NCBI GenBank assembly: GCA_050247075.1
Contig: JBFWUW010000043.1
Location: 1 to 58,255 of the forward strand
DNA: 58,255 nt
DNA from: JBFWUW01 sp050247075
Lineage (GTDB): Bacteria; Planctomycetota; Planctomycetia; Pirellulales; JBFWUW01
Direction of reading: 5' to 3'
Position numbers and translations under genes: made by a program. Below the pieces are notes generated by a model. That model was given only the letters and a program-made list of their open reading frames with translations, was not told the DNA's origin and did no database searches. This document shows, piece after piece, positions 1 through 9,073 of this stretch; positions within the stretch are counted from its first letter, which is position 1; each line of letters opens with the position of its first letter.

Positions 1-220
1 GCAGGAACATCGCATCGCCCGAGGCGGCCTGGCCAAAATGGCGTGTGAGTGAATCGTCTCCTTGCGCCACATGCAAGACGGCCGATTCGACCTGCTTTGA
101 CCGCGTGGCCCGCTCGAGCACTTCGGCTGCGTCGTCCCACTTTGCCCCGCGCAAGGCGGCGAGCAGCGGGGAAGCATTGACAACGACCATGGCCGTTCCA
201 AGAAACGTGCGTCGCCGCAT
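1..220 (-). CDS. Serine hydrolase (beta-lactamase class C-like), N-terminal fragment, runs off left edge
   Basis: Reading the minus strand from an ATG at 220 gives 73 codons open to the window edge. They begin with MRRRTFLGTA and a short hydrophobic stretch (an export signal, perhaps Tat-like because of the arginines), followed by a helix-rich segment and then LHVAQGDDSLTRHFGQA. That last stretch has the pattern seen at the start of class C beta-lactamase / penicillin-binding-like esterase domains, just before the Ser-x-x-Lys box, which lies outside the window. The call is therefore an inference from N-terminal style only; no catalytic residue is visible. It is divergent from the trio that starts at 548, with a 327-bp spacer in which I recognise no gene or clear regulatory site. 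Confidence 0.5.
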   Translation of the reverse strand, partial: MRRRTFLGTAMVVVNASPLLAALRGAKWDDAAEVLERATRSKQVESAVLHVAQGDDSLTRHFGQAASGDAMFL

Positions 221-547
221 AGAGAAGACTCCTTTGCCAGCCAACCATGAACGGGGGAAAACAGGCCTCGGGGGAGCAAGCTCGGAATATCGGAATCCTG
301 AACGGGATTCGTCCCTCGCCGGTCAGAATCCGCGTCTAGCCAGTTCCAACACTTTAGCAGGCCGGTTGGCCAGGGGCGAAAGTATGTGCATGGCCAGCGA
401 ACGGGCCATTGTTCCAATCAACAGTTGCTTATATAATCCGGGCCTTGGCCATTTTCCCAGGTTCCGTCGAGTTTTCTTGCGTCAGTCGTACACTATCGAC
501 CAGTTTACAAGTCGGTTCGTCCCCCTGACGAGTACGGAGAACATCGG

Positions 548-2995
548 ATGCAAACCGTTCCGAAGTGCATCCGCCACGGGTTGCTCGACCTGATGCGTGC
601 AGTAGCGCTGGGAGGATTGCTGTCTGTCGGCGGCGACCTTCGCGCTGAGCTTCCCAGTCCTGTCCTCAACAGCGTCTTTCCCGCGGGTGCCCAGGCGGGG
701 GGGACGGTCAGCGTGACGGTCGAGGGAGCCGACATTGATGAATTGTCGGCACTCCGATTTGCCGATCCGCGGATCACGTCGCAAGAAGTGGACGGCAACC
801 AGTTCCTGGTGACTGTTTCGTCAGACGTTGCGCCCGCGCTGTGCGACGTGCGCGTGGTGGGGAAATACGGAGTCAGCAATCCGCGGGCCTTCCGCATTGG
901 CAATCAGCCAGAGCAGCAAGAGACCGAACCGAACGACTCCCACGAGCAAGCGCAAGGGGCGGAGCTGAACAGTGTGCTCAATGGCCGTATTGGCAAGCCG
1001 GGAGACCTCGATGTCTACCGTTTCACGGCGCTGGCGGGACAGCGCGTCGTACTGGCCTTGTCGGCTTGGCAGATTGATTCACCGCTGCATGGCGTGCTGG
1101 AAGTCTTCGATGCGACAGGCAGGCGGATAGCCGTCAATCGGGGGCATCGGGGCATCGATCCGGTTATTGATTTCCGTGCGCCGGCTAATGGCGATTATTG
1201 GGTCAAGCTGTTCGACCAGACCTATCTGGGCGGGAGTGACTATGTCTACCGGCTTGACTTCGACATGTCTCCCCGAGTCGAGTTCGTTGTGCCCGTCGTG
1301 GTGCAGAATGGTCAATCGGCTGTGGTCACGCTGTTCGGGCAGAATTTGCTGCCTTCCGAGGCGGCGCTGGCTGAGAGTTCGGGCGCGACGGCGTCTATTC
1401 CGACTCAACTCGACCAGGTCGAGCTCTCGCTGCCGCTATCAACAGTTGGCTTGACGCCGCTGCCTTTGCGGCCTTCGCAAGTGGTGCTGGACGCTTTTGC
1501 CTATCGTCACGCGGCCGGCCATGTGGCGGCGATGATCGGCGTGACCGATGTGCCCGTCGTGCGCGACCTATCGCAAAACCATCGTCCAGAAGCCGCCCAG
1601 CCAATTGCCTTGCCCTGCGAAGTCAGCGGCCAACTCATTGCCGGTGATGAGCAAGATTGGTTCTCGTTCGAATGCCAGAAAGGCGAGGTGATTTGGATCG
1701 AAGTATTGGGAGAACGCATCGGATCGACTCTCGATCTGGATATCGCGGTGATCGACTCTGAACAGCGAGAACTATTGCGTCTGTCGGACGACCTACGAAA
1801 CTTTGGAGGAATGCGATTTCCCACGAATCACTGCGATCCTTCCGGACGGTTTGTGGTGCCCGCCACTGGCCAATACTTCGTCCTGGTGCGAAATCTGATT
1901 GGCGGTGCCGACGCCGACCCAAGCAGAACCTACCGCCTGTCGGTACGGCGGGAGGAGCCTGATTTCCACCTGACTCTCGTTCCTCGCCGAAGTGATCTGC
2001 CAACTGGCTTGAATGTCTGGCGTGGAGGCCGTGAAATGGCCGAAATTATCGCCGTCCGCCGCCGTGGCATGTCTGGGCCCATTCGCATCACGGCCGAAAA
2101 CGTCCCCGCCGGCATCGAATGCCCAGAAACCTGGATCGGTCCCGGCGAGGATCGCGCGCCGCTAGTGTTGACCGCTAGCAGGGGCGCGGCACCCGTGACA
2201 AGTAATCTGACCTTGATCGGGCAATCGTTGACGGGTGCGACCGAAATCGCCCGGCCCGTTCGCGGCGGTACCATGGTTCGCGCTGGCCAGCCGATTGGCT
2301 GGGGACGAATCACCGAGGACACGCCTGTCGGGGTGGCACCAGAGTCACCCTTGCTGATTACCGCCGTAATGAGCCAGCCAGATGTGTTTCAAGGCAGCAT
2401 CGTCGATGTGAATGTCTTGATCGAACGCCATACGAGTGCGGAAGAATCGATCCAGATCAGCGGCGTCGGCCTGCCTCAAACCATGGAAAGCACATTCGCC
2501 ACGCTGGACCGCGGCCAGAACAGCGGCTGGATCAGCCTGGCTATTCCGGCTTCGTTGCCTCCTGGCCCCTATACGTTCGCGATTCAGGCAGAGACCGAGA
2601 TTCAATTCAAGAACGGCAAGACGCGTCTGACGACGTACAGCAACCCGCTCACAATTCAAGTGCAGCCAGGCCGGATCCGCGTCACGGTCGACCCGCGCAC
2701 GCCGCGCAAAATCTCACGCGGGCAGACCATTCAAGTCCGATACCAGGCAGATCGACTGCAGGGCTTCATCGGCAAGGTCCACACGGTGTTGGCGGCACCC
2801 GGAGGAGTCGTCGGAATTCGCGGGCGCGGCGTCACCTTCACCAGCCAACAAAACTCAGGTGCCATTCAGGTTATCGCCACGGAGGACGCCACCCCGGGAC
2901 AGCTCCTGTTTCTTCGGCTTGAAGCGGTCGGCACGGTCGAGGACCAGCCCATCTACCGCGGCAGCCAGTTCTTGGAGTTGGGGATCAGCGAATGA
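548..2995 (+). CDS. Exported PPC-domain (pre-peptidase C-terminal) protein of the planctomycete DUF1549/DUF1501 trio
   Basis: 815 residues with a hydrophobic N-terminus that could start at residue 1 or at Met16 (MRAVALGGLL), giving a secretion signal either way. Two PPC-type beta-sandwich domains are visible: about residues 118-240 (EPNDSHEQAQ, then DVYRFTALAGQRV and a closing YRLDF) and about 345-475 (DWFSFECQKGEV to YRLSV). The opening, about residues 25-95, looks like an Ig/IPT-type domain (AGGTVSVTVEGADID), and the C-terminal half is all-beta with no recognised domain. No catalytic residues are seen, so it is probably a binding or structural periplasmic protein. Its stop overlaps the next start by ATGA at 2992, so the two are translationally coupled. 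A paralogue lies at 9074. Confidence 0.8.
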   Translation: MQTVPKCIRHGLLDLMRAVALGGLLSVGGDLRAELPSPVLNSVFPAGAQAGGTVSVTVEGADIDELSALRFADPRITSQEVDGNQFLVTVSSDVAPALCDVRVVGKYGVSNPRAFRIGNQPEQQETEPNDSHEQAQGAELNSVLNGRIGKPGDLDVYRFTALAGQRVVLALSAWQIDSPLHGVLEVFDATGRRIAVNRGHRGIDPVIDFRAPANGDYWVKLFDQTYLGGSDYVYRLDFDMSPRVEFVVPVVVQNGQSAVVTLFGQNLLPSEAALAESSGATASIPTQLDQVELSLPLSTVGLTPLPLRPSQVVLDAFAYRHAAGHVAAMIGVTDVPVVRDLSQNHRPEAAQPIALPCEVSGQLIAGDEQDWFSFECQKGEVIWIEVLGERIGSTLDLDIAVIDSEQRELLRLSDDLRNFGGMRFPTNHCDPSGRFVVPATGQYFVLVRNLIGGADADPSRTYRLSVRREEPDFHLTLVPRRSDLPTGLNVWRGGREMAEIIAVRRRGMSGPIRITAENVPAGIECPETWIGPGEDRAPLVLTASRGAAPVTSNLTLIGQSLTGATEIARPVRGGTMVRAGQPIGWGRITEDTPVGVAPESPLLITAVMSQPDVFQGSIVDVNVLIERHTSAEESIQISGVGLPQTMESTFATLDRGQNSGWISLAIPASLPPGPYTFAIQAETEIQFKNGKTRLTTYSNPLTIQVQPGRIRVTVDPRTPRKISRGQTIQVRYQADRLQGFIGKVHTVLAAPGGVVGIRGRGVTFTSQQNSGAIQVIATEDATPGQLLFLRLEAVGTVEDQPIYRGSQFLELGISE

Positions 2996-5241
2996 CCAAC
3001 TACCTCCCGCGAAGCTCGCCGAAATTGGGATTGTGGCTCTTTTGGGGCGTCATGGCCTGCTTCAATCCCGCAGCCATCCAAGCGGAGCCGGCAACTTCCG
3101 ATCGCCCGGTCTATTTTCAGACGGACGTCGTCCCGCTGCTGACCAAGCTGGGCTGCAACAGCGGCGGCTGTCACGGCAAGGCGACCGGCCAGAATGGCTT
3201 TCGCTTGTCGCTGCTGGGCTACGAGGCGGAATTCGATCACGAGGCAATCGTGCAGGAAGCTCGTGGACGGCGGCTGTCGTTGGCGGCACCGCGGCACAGC
3301 TTGCTGTTGCTGAAGGCCACGGCGACGGTCGCACATGGCGGAGGGAAGCGGCTTGAGGCTAATTCCGACGACTACCATGTTCTGCTGCGCTGGATTGCAC
3401 GGGGTGCGTCTCCCGCTTCGAGCGAAGACCCGGTGTTGGAACAGATCACCGTCATTCCGCCGTCTCAAGTGTTCGAGCGGGCCGCTCCGCCGTGGGAACT
3501 GAAAGTCATCGCCCGGTTTTCCGATGGCACAAGTCGCGACGTGACCCGGCAGGCGGTCTATCAATCGAACGAACCCGGCATCGCCGACGTGGATGAAGAG
3601 GGCCTCATCACGGTGAAGGACCGCAGCGGTTTGTTTGCCGTGATGGTCCGCTACGGCGATCAATTTCGCGTGTTCCATGGCACCGTCCGCACAAATGCAA
3701 CAGCCCCCGACTTGGGCGAGTGGGAACGGACGTTCGCCAAATCCGATATCGATCGATTACTGCTGGGCCAATGGCGACGGTTAGGAATCGGTCCCTCGTC
3801 GTGGGCTACAGACGCGGAGTTCATCCGCCGGGCCAGCCTGGATATCTGCGGTACGTTGCCCACACCGGCGGAAGTCTCGGCTTACCTCAGCGATGCCCGT
3901 CCGGATAAGCGGGAACTGCTCGTCGATCAACTGCTGGAACGCCCGGAACACGCCAGCTTTTTCGCGCTCAAATGGGCCGACATCCTGCGGAACCGCGGCC
4001 GCGGCTATAGCACCAGCAAGCAGCGGGCGGGCAGCGCGTTTTTCGCGGGTTGGATACGAGATAGCATCGCGGCCAACATGCCGTATGACCAATTCGCCAC
4101 GGCGATTATCACGGCATCGGGGAGCCAAGAGACTAATCCCCCCGCCGTCTGGCACCGCACGGTGCGGACGACGCAAGACTACGTGGAATCGGTCGCCCAG
4201 GCGTTCTTGGGACTGCGGATCCAGTGTGCCCAGTGCCATCACCACCCGACCGAGCGCTGGAGCGAAGACGACTACTACGGACTGGCGGCGGTCTTTGCCC
4301 GCGTCGGCCGCAAAGGGGGCTTCGCCGACGCCGAGGTGCCGACCGGCGAGACGATTTTTTTGGCCGACGAAGGCCGTGTCATTCAACCGCGCACCGGCCG
4401 CATCATGCAACCGCGGCCGCTGGGCGGTCCTGACTTTCCAACATCGCGTTACGACGACCCGCGACGCGACCTGGCCCAATGGATGACATCGGCCGACAAC
4501 CCCTACTTTGCCCGCACGATGGTCAACCGCGTGTGGGGCCACTTCCTGGGGCGAGGGATCACCCACCCCATCGACGATGCCCGTAGCACCAACCCGCCAT
4601 CGAATCCCGAACTACTCGATGCCCTGGCAGCCAATTTTGTTTCTGGCGGTTTCAATGTGCGGCAGTTGATTCGCGATGTCTGCACTTCGTCGGCCTATGC
4701 CTTGAGTTCGATCCCCAACGAAACGAATCGTGACGATGCACAAAGCTTCGCTCGCTATTACCCCAAGCGGATGCCGGCTGAAGTACTGCTCGACGCGCTA
4801 AGCCAGGTGCTGGAGGTACCCACGAAGTTTCCCAACGTGGCGGGCGAATTCCCCGCCGGTACGCGGGCCATCGACCTGCCGGACGAGGCCGTACCGAGCC
4901 ATTTTCTGGATATCTTCGGCCGCCCTGCCCGTAACTCGGCCTGCGAGTGCGAACGGGTCGACGCGCCGTCGTTGGGCCAGACGCTGGAGCTGATCAATTC
5001 CAATGATATCCACCAAAAGCTGACTGCCGAGGACGGCTATATCGGCAAATTGGCGACTAGCGAACAGCCCGTCGCGGAGTCCGTCAACGAGATATTCGTC
5101 CGGGTGTTCGCCCGTCCGCCACTGCCCAAGGAGCAGGACGCGGCGTTGGCGTTCTTGGAATCGCATGCGGACCGCCGCGAAGCCTATCGCTCGCTAGTGT
5201 GGGCCTTGTTGGCCACCAACGAATTCCTGTTCAACCATTAG
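2992..5241 (+). CDS. DUF1549/DUF1553 planctomycete cytochrome-like protein with Big2-type domain
   Basis: 749 residues. After a signal segment (residues 10-31) comes a cytochrome-like stretch with a C-x4-C-H motif (Cys55, Cys60, His61; GCNSGGCHGK). An Ig-like Big2-type domain follows at about 148-230 (WELKVIARFSDGTSRDVT), then the DUF1549 domain at about 245-455, which contains a normal CxxCH heme motif (CAQCHHHP, Cys412-Cys415-His416), and the DUF1553 domain in the C-terminal part (ARTMVNRVWGHFLGRGI). Proteins of this architecture are common in planctomycetes and are presumed periplasmic or membrane-associated; their reaction is unknown. The gene overlaps the upstream PPC gene by 4 bp and is followed 20 bp later by a DUF1501 gene, so the three form one operon. 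The paralogue at 6790 has exactly the same length. Confidence 0.88.
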   Translation: MTNYLPRSSPKLGLWLFWGVMACFNPAAIQAEPATSDRPVYFQTDVVPLLTKLGCNSGGCHGKATGQNGFRLSLLGYEAEFDHEAIVQEARGRRLSLAAPRHSLLLLKATATVAHGGGKRLEANSDDYHVLLRWIARGASPASSEDPVLEQITVIPPSQVFERAAPPWELKVIARFSDGTSRDVTRQAVYQSNEPGIADVDEEGLITVKDRSGLFAVMVRYGDQFRVFHGTVRTNATAPDLGEWERTFAKSDIDRLLLGQWRRLGIGPSSWATDAEFIRRASLDICGTLPTPAEVSAYLSDARPDKRELLVDQLLERPEHASFFALKWADILRNRGRGYSTSKQRAGSAFFAGWIRDSIAANMPYDQFATAIITASGSQETNPPAVWHRTVRTTQDYVESVAQAFLGLRIQCAQCHHHPTERWSEDDYYGLAAVFARVGRKGGFADAEVPTGETIFLADEGRVIQPRTGRIMQPRPLGGPDFPTSRYDDPRRDLAQWMTSADNPYFARTMVNRVWGHFLGRGITHPIDDARSTNPPSNPELLDALAANFVSGGFNVRQLIRDVCTSSAYALSSIPNETNRDDAQSFARYYPKRMPAEVLLDALSQVLEVPTKFPNVAGEFPAGTRAIDLPDEAVPSHFLDIFGRPARNSACECERVDAPSLGQTLELINSNDIHQKLTAEDGYIGKLATSEQPVAESVNEIFVRVFARPPLPKEQDAALAFLESHADRREAYRSLVWALLATNEFLFNH

Positions 5242-5261
5242 ACACATCGACCGTAAGAAAT

Positions 5262-6566
5262 ATGTTGCAAATCCCCCGTCGAAACTTCATCGAACTTGGC
5301 GCGTCGGTATTGGGCTTGGGGCTGGCCGATGTCTTGCGCCAGCGGGCCTGGTCCGCTCCGAATGAAGGGAACTCAAGCCCAGCGCCGGGTAAGTCGCTGA
5401 TTGTCTTTTGGACCCACGGCGGCTTAAGCCAGCAAGATACCTGGGATATGAAGCCCGACGCACCGGCCGAGTTTCGCGGCCCCTATCGGCCGATCGCCAG
5501 TTGCGTGCCGGACATGCAGGTCACCGAGAGATTTCCTCGGCAAGCCGCGGTGATGGACCGGCTTTCGATTGTACGGTCGGTAAACCACCGCAACGCTATT
5601 CACGCGCCGTCGGCCCATTGGATGCAGACCGGTTATTTTGGTCCGACGCTGGCGCGTAATGCCCCGCAAAAGCCGTCGTTTGGCTCGGTCATCGCCAAGG
5701 CGAAAGGGGCCAACGCCGATTTCATGCCACCTTACGTTTGCATACCCAAGGCTGAGGCCTTTGGCTATCAAGGGGCCGTTTATCTGGGCGCGGCGTACAA
5801 CCCGTTTGAGCTGAATGCCGATCCGAACGCCGAGAATTTCTCCGTGCCGAACTTGGCGCTTCCCAAGGGGCTGGCACTCGACAGCCTGCGGGACCGGGCA
5901 ACCTTACTGAAGCAGTTCGATACGCTCCGGCGCGACATCGACAAGTCCGGTACGCTCGAAGGGCTCGACAGCTTCAAGGCACAGGCCTTGGAAATGGTAG
6001 CCGGAGACCGCGTTCGCGAGGCCTTCGATCTCAGCCGAGAGGCTCCGCAACTGCGCGATCGATACGGCCGGCACGCCTATGGCCAAAGCGCGCTATTGGC
6101 GCGGCGCCTGGTCGAAGCTGGTACCACCTGTGTTACGATTAACACGGGATACTGGGACCACCACGACAACATCGAGCCCAATCTGGAGCAACACCTGCCG
6201 CCGTTGGATGCCGCCATCGCGGCGCTGGTGGAGGATCTGGATTCCCGCGGCCGGCTCAATGATGTCGTCATCTTCTGCGCGGGCGAATTCGGCCGGACAC
6301 CGCTGATCAATGGGCACGCCGGCCGCGACCATTGGGCCAACTGTTTTTCGGTACTTCTGGGTGGCGGCGGATTACGCGGCGGTCGAATTGTTGGCGCTAG
6401 CGAACAGCGAGGGGGCGACGTGGCGGAACGGCCGGTATCCCCCTTGGACCTGCTAGCCACGCTCTATCATGCGCTGGGAGTTCCGCTCGACACGCACTTC
6501 AAGGATGACACTGGCCGGCCAGTCAGTATCGTCGGATCGGGCCGTCCGCTGGAGGAACTGCTGTAA
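5262..6566 (+). CDS. DUF1501 protein (alkaline-phosphatase-fold family, Tat-exported)
   Basis: 434 residues from the ATG at 5262, chosen because MLQIPRRNFIELGASVLGLG is a classic twin-arginine signal right at the start; an upstream in-frame start would only extend into the DUF1553 gene. Family landmarks include VFWTHGGLSQQDTWDMKPD near the N-terminus, INTGYWDHHDN and a CAGEFGRTPLINGHAGRDHW block near the C-terminus. These resemble metal-binding segments of the alkaline phosphatase / sulfatase superfamily. Members are typically encoded next to DUF1549/DUF1553 genes, as here. Substrate unknown. Third gene of the first trio. Confidence 0.88.
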   Translation: MLQIPRRNFIELGASVLGLGLADVLRQRAWSAPNEGNSSPAPGKSLIVFWTHGGLSQQDTWDMKPDAPAEFRGPYRPIASCVPDMQVTERFPRQAAVMDRLSIVRSVNHRNAIHAPSAHWMQTGYFGPTLARNAPQKPSFGSVIAKAKGANADFMPPYVCIPKAEAFGYQGAVYLGAAYNPFELNADPNAENFSVPNLALPKGLALDSLRDRATLLKQFDTLRRDIDKSGTLEGLDSFKAQALEMVAGDRVREAFDLSREAPQLRDRYGRHAYGQSALLARRLVEAGTTCVTINTGYWDHHDNIEPNLEQHLPPLDAAIAALVEDLDSRGRLNDVVIFCAGEFGRTPLINGHAGRDHWANCFSVLLGGGGLRGGRIVGASEQRGGDVAERPVSPLDLLATLYHALGVPLDTHFKDDTGRPVSIVGSGRPLEELL

Positions 6567-6789
6567 ATCATGGCGGCCAGGTGCTGGCTACTCCGAAACA
6601 CCCGTGCCAATCGAAGCATGGCCGCCCAACCATAAACAGGTTAGAATATGTTGCTCCCAATTCGCCGAGGCGAGGCATCTTTCGTTGTTGCCCCAATTCG
6701 GGCTGCAATGGCGGAAAATCGATCTCTCTTGGCGACTGAGATTGGCGACGCATTGGCCAATGTCTGGACAAAGCCTGAGCTTAAACCGT

Positions 6790-9039
6790 ATGGTCCGACA
6801 ACTTCCTGAGATTCGTTCGCACGGCCTTGTCTTGCTACAACTTGTAGCCGCACTGGCGGTCGGTTTGGCGTTTTTCTTCCCGCGGCACGTCACAGCCGAT
6901 GAGCCGGGCGTCAGCTTTGTGAATGACGTCTTACCGGCGCTGACCAAGGCTGGCTGTAACGCCGGAGTTTGCCATGCCAAGGCAGGAGGTGGGCAAAACG
7001 GTTTTCAATTGTCACTGTTGGGGTTTGAGCCGGCGGATGACTTTGACGCCGTGGTTAACGAAAGCCGCGGACGCCGGCTGTCTCAGGCGGCACCCGAGCA
7101 CAGCCTGCTTCTGTTGAAGGCCGCCGGCCTGGTCCCGCATGGCGGAGGGGTACGACTGCCGCCCGCATCATCCGGGTATGCTATCCTTCGAGACTGGATT
7201 CGCCAGGGTGCGGTTTTTGACCAGCCAACGGCACCGGCGATTGAAAAGCTTGTAGTCCAGCCTTCCGAGGGAGTCGTCGCCCCAAGTTCTCAACAGCAAC
7301 TCAAGGTCATCGCTTACTACTCAGACGGTACTCTCCGCGACGTCACGGATCAGTCGTTGTACGAAGCAAGCGACAAGGCATTCGCCGACGTGACCGATGC
7401 CGGGTTGGTAAATCTCTTCGAGATTTGCGGCAACGTGGCGGTGATGGTCCGCTTTCAGGGCAAAGTCGCCGTCTACAATGCATCGGTGCCGCTTGGTGCT
7501 CCCGTTGATGACCTGCCGCTTGCAAAGAACTTCATCGACGAACTGGCATTTATTAACTTGAAACGGCTCGGCATTCCACCGTCGCCTGTTTGCGACGACG
7601 CAACGTTTCTTCGACGGGTGACGCTCGACGTGTGTGGCCGCTTGCCGACTCAAGAGGAAGCCGCTGCCTTCCTTGCCAGTTCCGATCCGGCAAAGCGAGA
7701 TCGCCTGATCGACGATTTGCTCCGCAGTCCAGACTACGCCGACTTCTTCGCCAACAAATGGACAGCGCTGCTCAAGAACCGCCGCGACGATGAGAGTGAT
7801 CGCGTTTCGAACTTTGCGTTTCACGCCTGGGTTCGGGATGGTTTTCTGGCGAATAAGCCCTACGACCAGTTCGTGCGGGAATTGCTCGCCGCTACGGGAA
7901 CGGTGATCGGCAATCCGCCGGTCGCCTGGTATAAGCGCGTCGTGGAACCGAAGCAACAGGTCGAAGACGTCTCGCAGCTTTTTCTCGGCGTTCGGATGCA
8001 ATGCGCTCAGTGTCATCACCATCCCTTCGAGCGTTGGAGCCAGGACGACTACTTCTCGTTCGTGGCGTTCTTCAGCCAGGTCGGCCGTAAGCCGTCTGGC
8101 ACCCGCGGCGAGGATTTGATTTTCCACAAGCGCGGAATTGCCCAAGCGATCAACATGAAAACCGGCGTTCCGCTTAAGCCGGCGGCCCTAGGCGACTCCG
8201 TGGGCGCCATTACCGCCGACGATGACCCCCGGCTCAAGTTGGCCGATTGGATGGTGGACAAGGACAATTCCTTCTTCGCCAAGGCACTCGTCAATCGCTA
8301 CTGGAAGCATTTTTTCACACGGGGCCTGATCGATCCGGAAGACGATATCCGAGATTCCAATCCTCCGACGAATCCGGCCTTGCTCGCGGCGTTGGAACAG
8401 CGGTTTCTTGAATCCGGATTCGACTTAAAAGATTTAATCCGCGTGATCACCCAGTCGCACCTCTATCAATTGAGTTCGGTGCCAAACAACCACAACCTAT
8501 CCGATCGGCAGAATTACTCGCGCTATTACCCGCGCCGATTGCAGGCCGAGGTGCTGCTGGACGCCATCGATCGGCTGGCCGAGACGCAGACCGACTTCGC
8601 GAACTTGCCACTGGGTACCCGCGCCGTGAGTCTCCCAGACAACAGCTACAACGCCTCGTCGCAGTTCCTGCGCGTGTTTGGCCGCCCCGCTGGGGAAAGT
8701 GTCTGTGAATGCGAACGGGTGCAGACATCGAGCCTGACCCAGTCGCTCCACTTGCTGAATTCAAACGAGATGAATTCGAAACTAGCTTCGCCGACTGGCC
8801 GTGCCGAGCGGCTGGCCAAGGAAGACCAGCCCACCGAGGCAAAGGTGCGCGAACTGTATCTGGCCGCTTTCAGCCGTGAACCACATCCGCGGGAACTGCG
8901 GGATGCGGTTGACTTTCTGCACGGCCCGCTGATTGGTGCCGACGGCCAGACGACGCCCGTGACAACGCCCAGTCGCGAAAGCTACCAGGACCTGCTCTGG
9001 GCGCTGATTAACACCAAGGAATTCTTGTTCAATCACTAG
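6790..9039 (+). CDS. DUF1549/DUF1553 planctomycete cytochrome-like protein, second copy
   Basis: 749 residues from the ATG at 6790, preferred because it places a hydrophobic signal (LVLLQLVAALAVGLAFFF) at residues 14-30; a longer in-frame reading from 6469 would overlap the DUF1501 gene in another frame. Domain order matches the gene at 2992: C-x4-C-H motif (Cys56, Cys61, His62; GCNAGVCHAK), Big2-like domain (LKVIAYYSDGTLRDVT), DUF1549 with CAQCHHHP, and DUF1553 (AKALVNRYWKHFFTRGLIDP). Clearly paralogous to that gene but diverged, so the duplication is not recent. It starts 223 bp after the DUF1501 stop and is followed 34 bp later by the PPC gene. Confidence 0.87.
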   Translation: MVRQLPEIRSHGLVLLQLVAALAVGLAFFFPRHVTADEPGVSFVNDVLPALTKAGCNAGVCHAKAGGGQNGFQLSLLGFEPADDFDAVVNESRGRRLSQAAPEHSLLLLKAAGLVPHGGGVRLPPASSGYAILRDWIRQGAVFDQPTAPAIEKLVVQPSEGVVAPSSQQQLKVIAYYSDGTLRDVTDQSLYEASDKAFADVTDAGLVNLFEICGNVAVMVRFQGKVAVYNASVPLGAPVDDLPLAKNFIDELAFINLKRLGIPPSPVCDDATFLRRVTLDVCGRLPTQEEAAAFLASSDPAKRDRLIDDLLRSPDYADFFANKWTALLKNRRDDESDRVSNFAFHAWVRDGFLANKPYDQFVRELLAATGTVIGNPPVAWYKRVVEPKQQVEDVSQLFLGVRMQCAQCHHHPFERWSQDDYFSFVAFFSQVGRKPSGTRGEDLIFHKRGIAQAINMKTGVPLKPAALGDSVGAITADDDPRLKLADWMVDKDNSFFAKALVNRYWKHFFTRGLIDPEDDIRDSNPPTNPALLAALEQRFLESGFDLKDLIRVITQSHLYQLSSVPNNHNLSDRQNYSRYYPRRLQAEVLLDAIDRLAETQTDFANLPLGTRAVSLPDNSYNASSQFLRVFGRPAGESVCECERVQTSSLTQSLHLLNSNEMNSKLASPTGRAERLAKEDQPTEAKVRELYLAAFSREPHPRELRDAVDFLHGPLIGADGQTTPVTTPSRESYQDLLWALINTKEFLFNH

Positions 9040-9073
9040 TGCTTTTCGGACCACTTGTCCGAAGGACTCCCCC

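Noticed and set aside
6469..6789. Longer N-terminus for the second DUF1549/1553 gene
   Set aside because: It would overlap the DUF1501 gene in a different frame, has Trp/Arg/Ser-rich non-conserved sequence, and would hide the signal peptide that starts at 6790.
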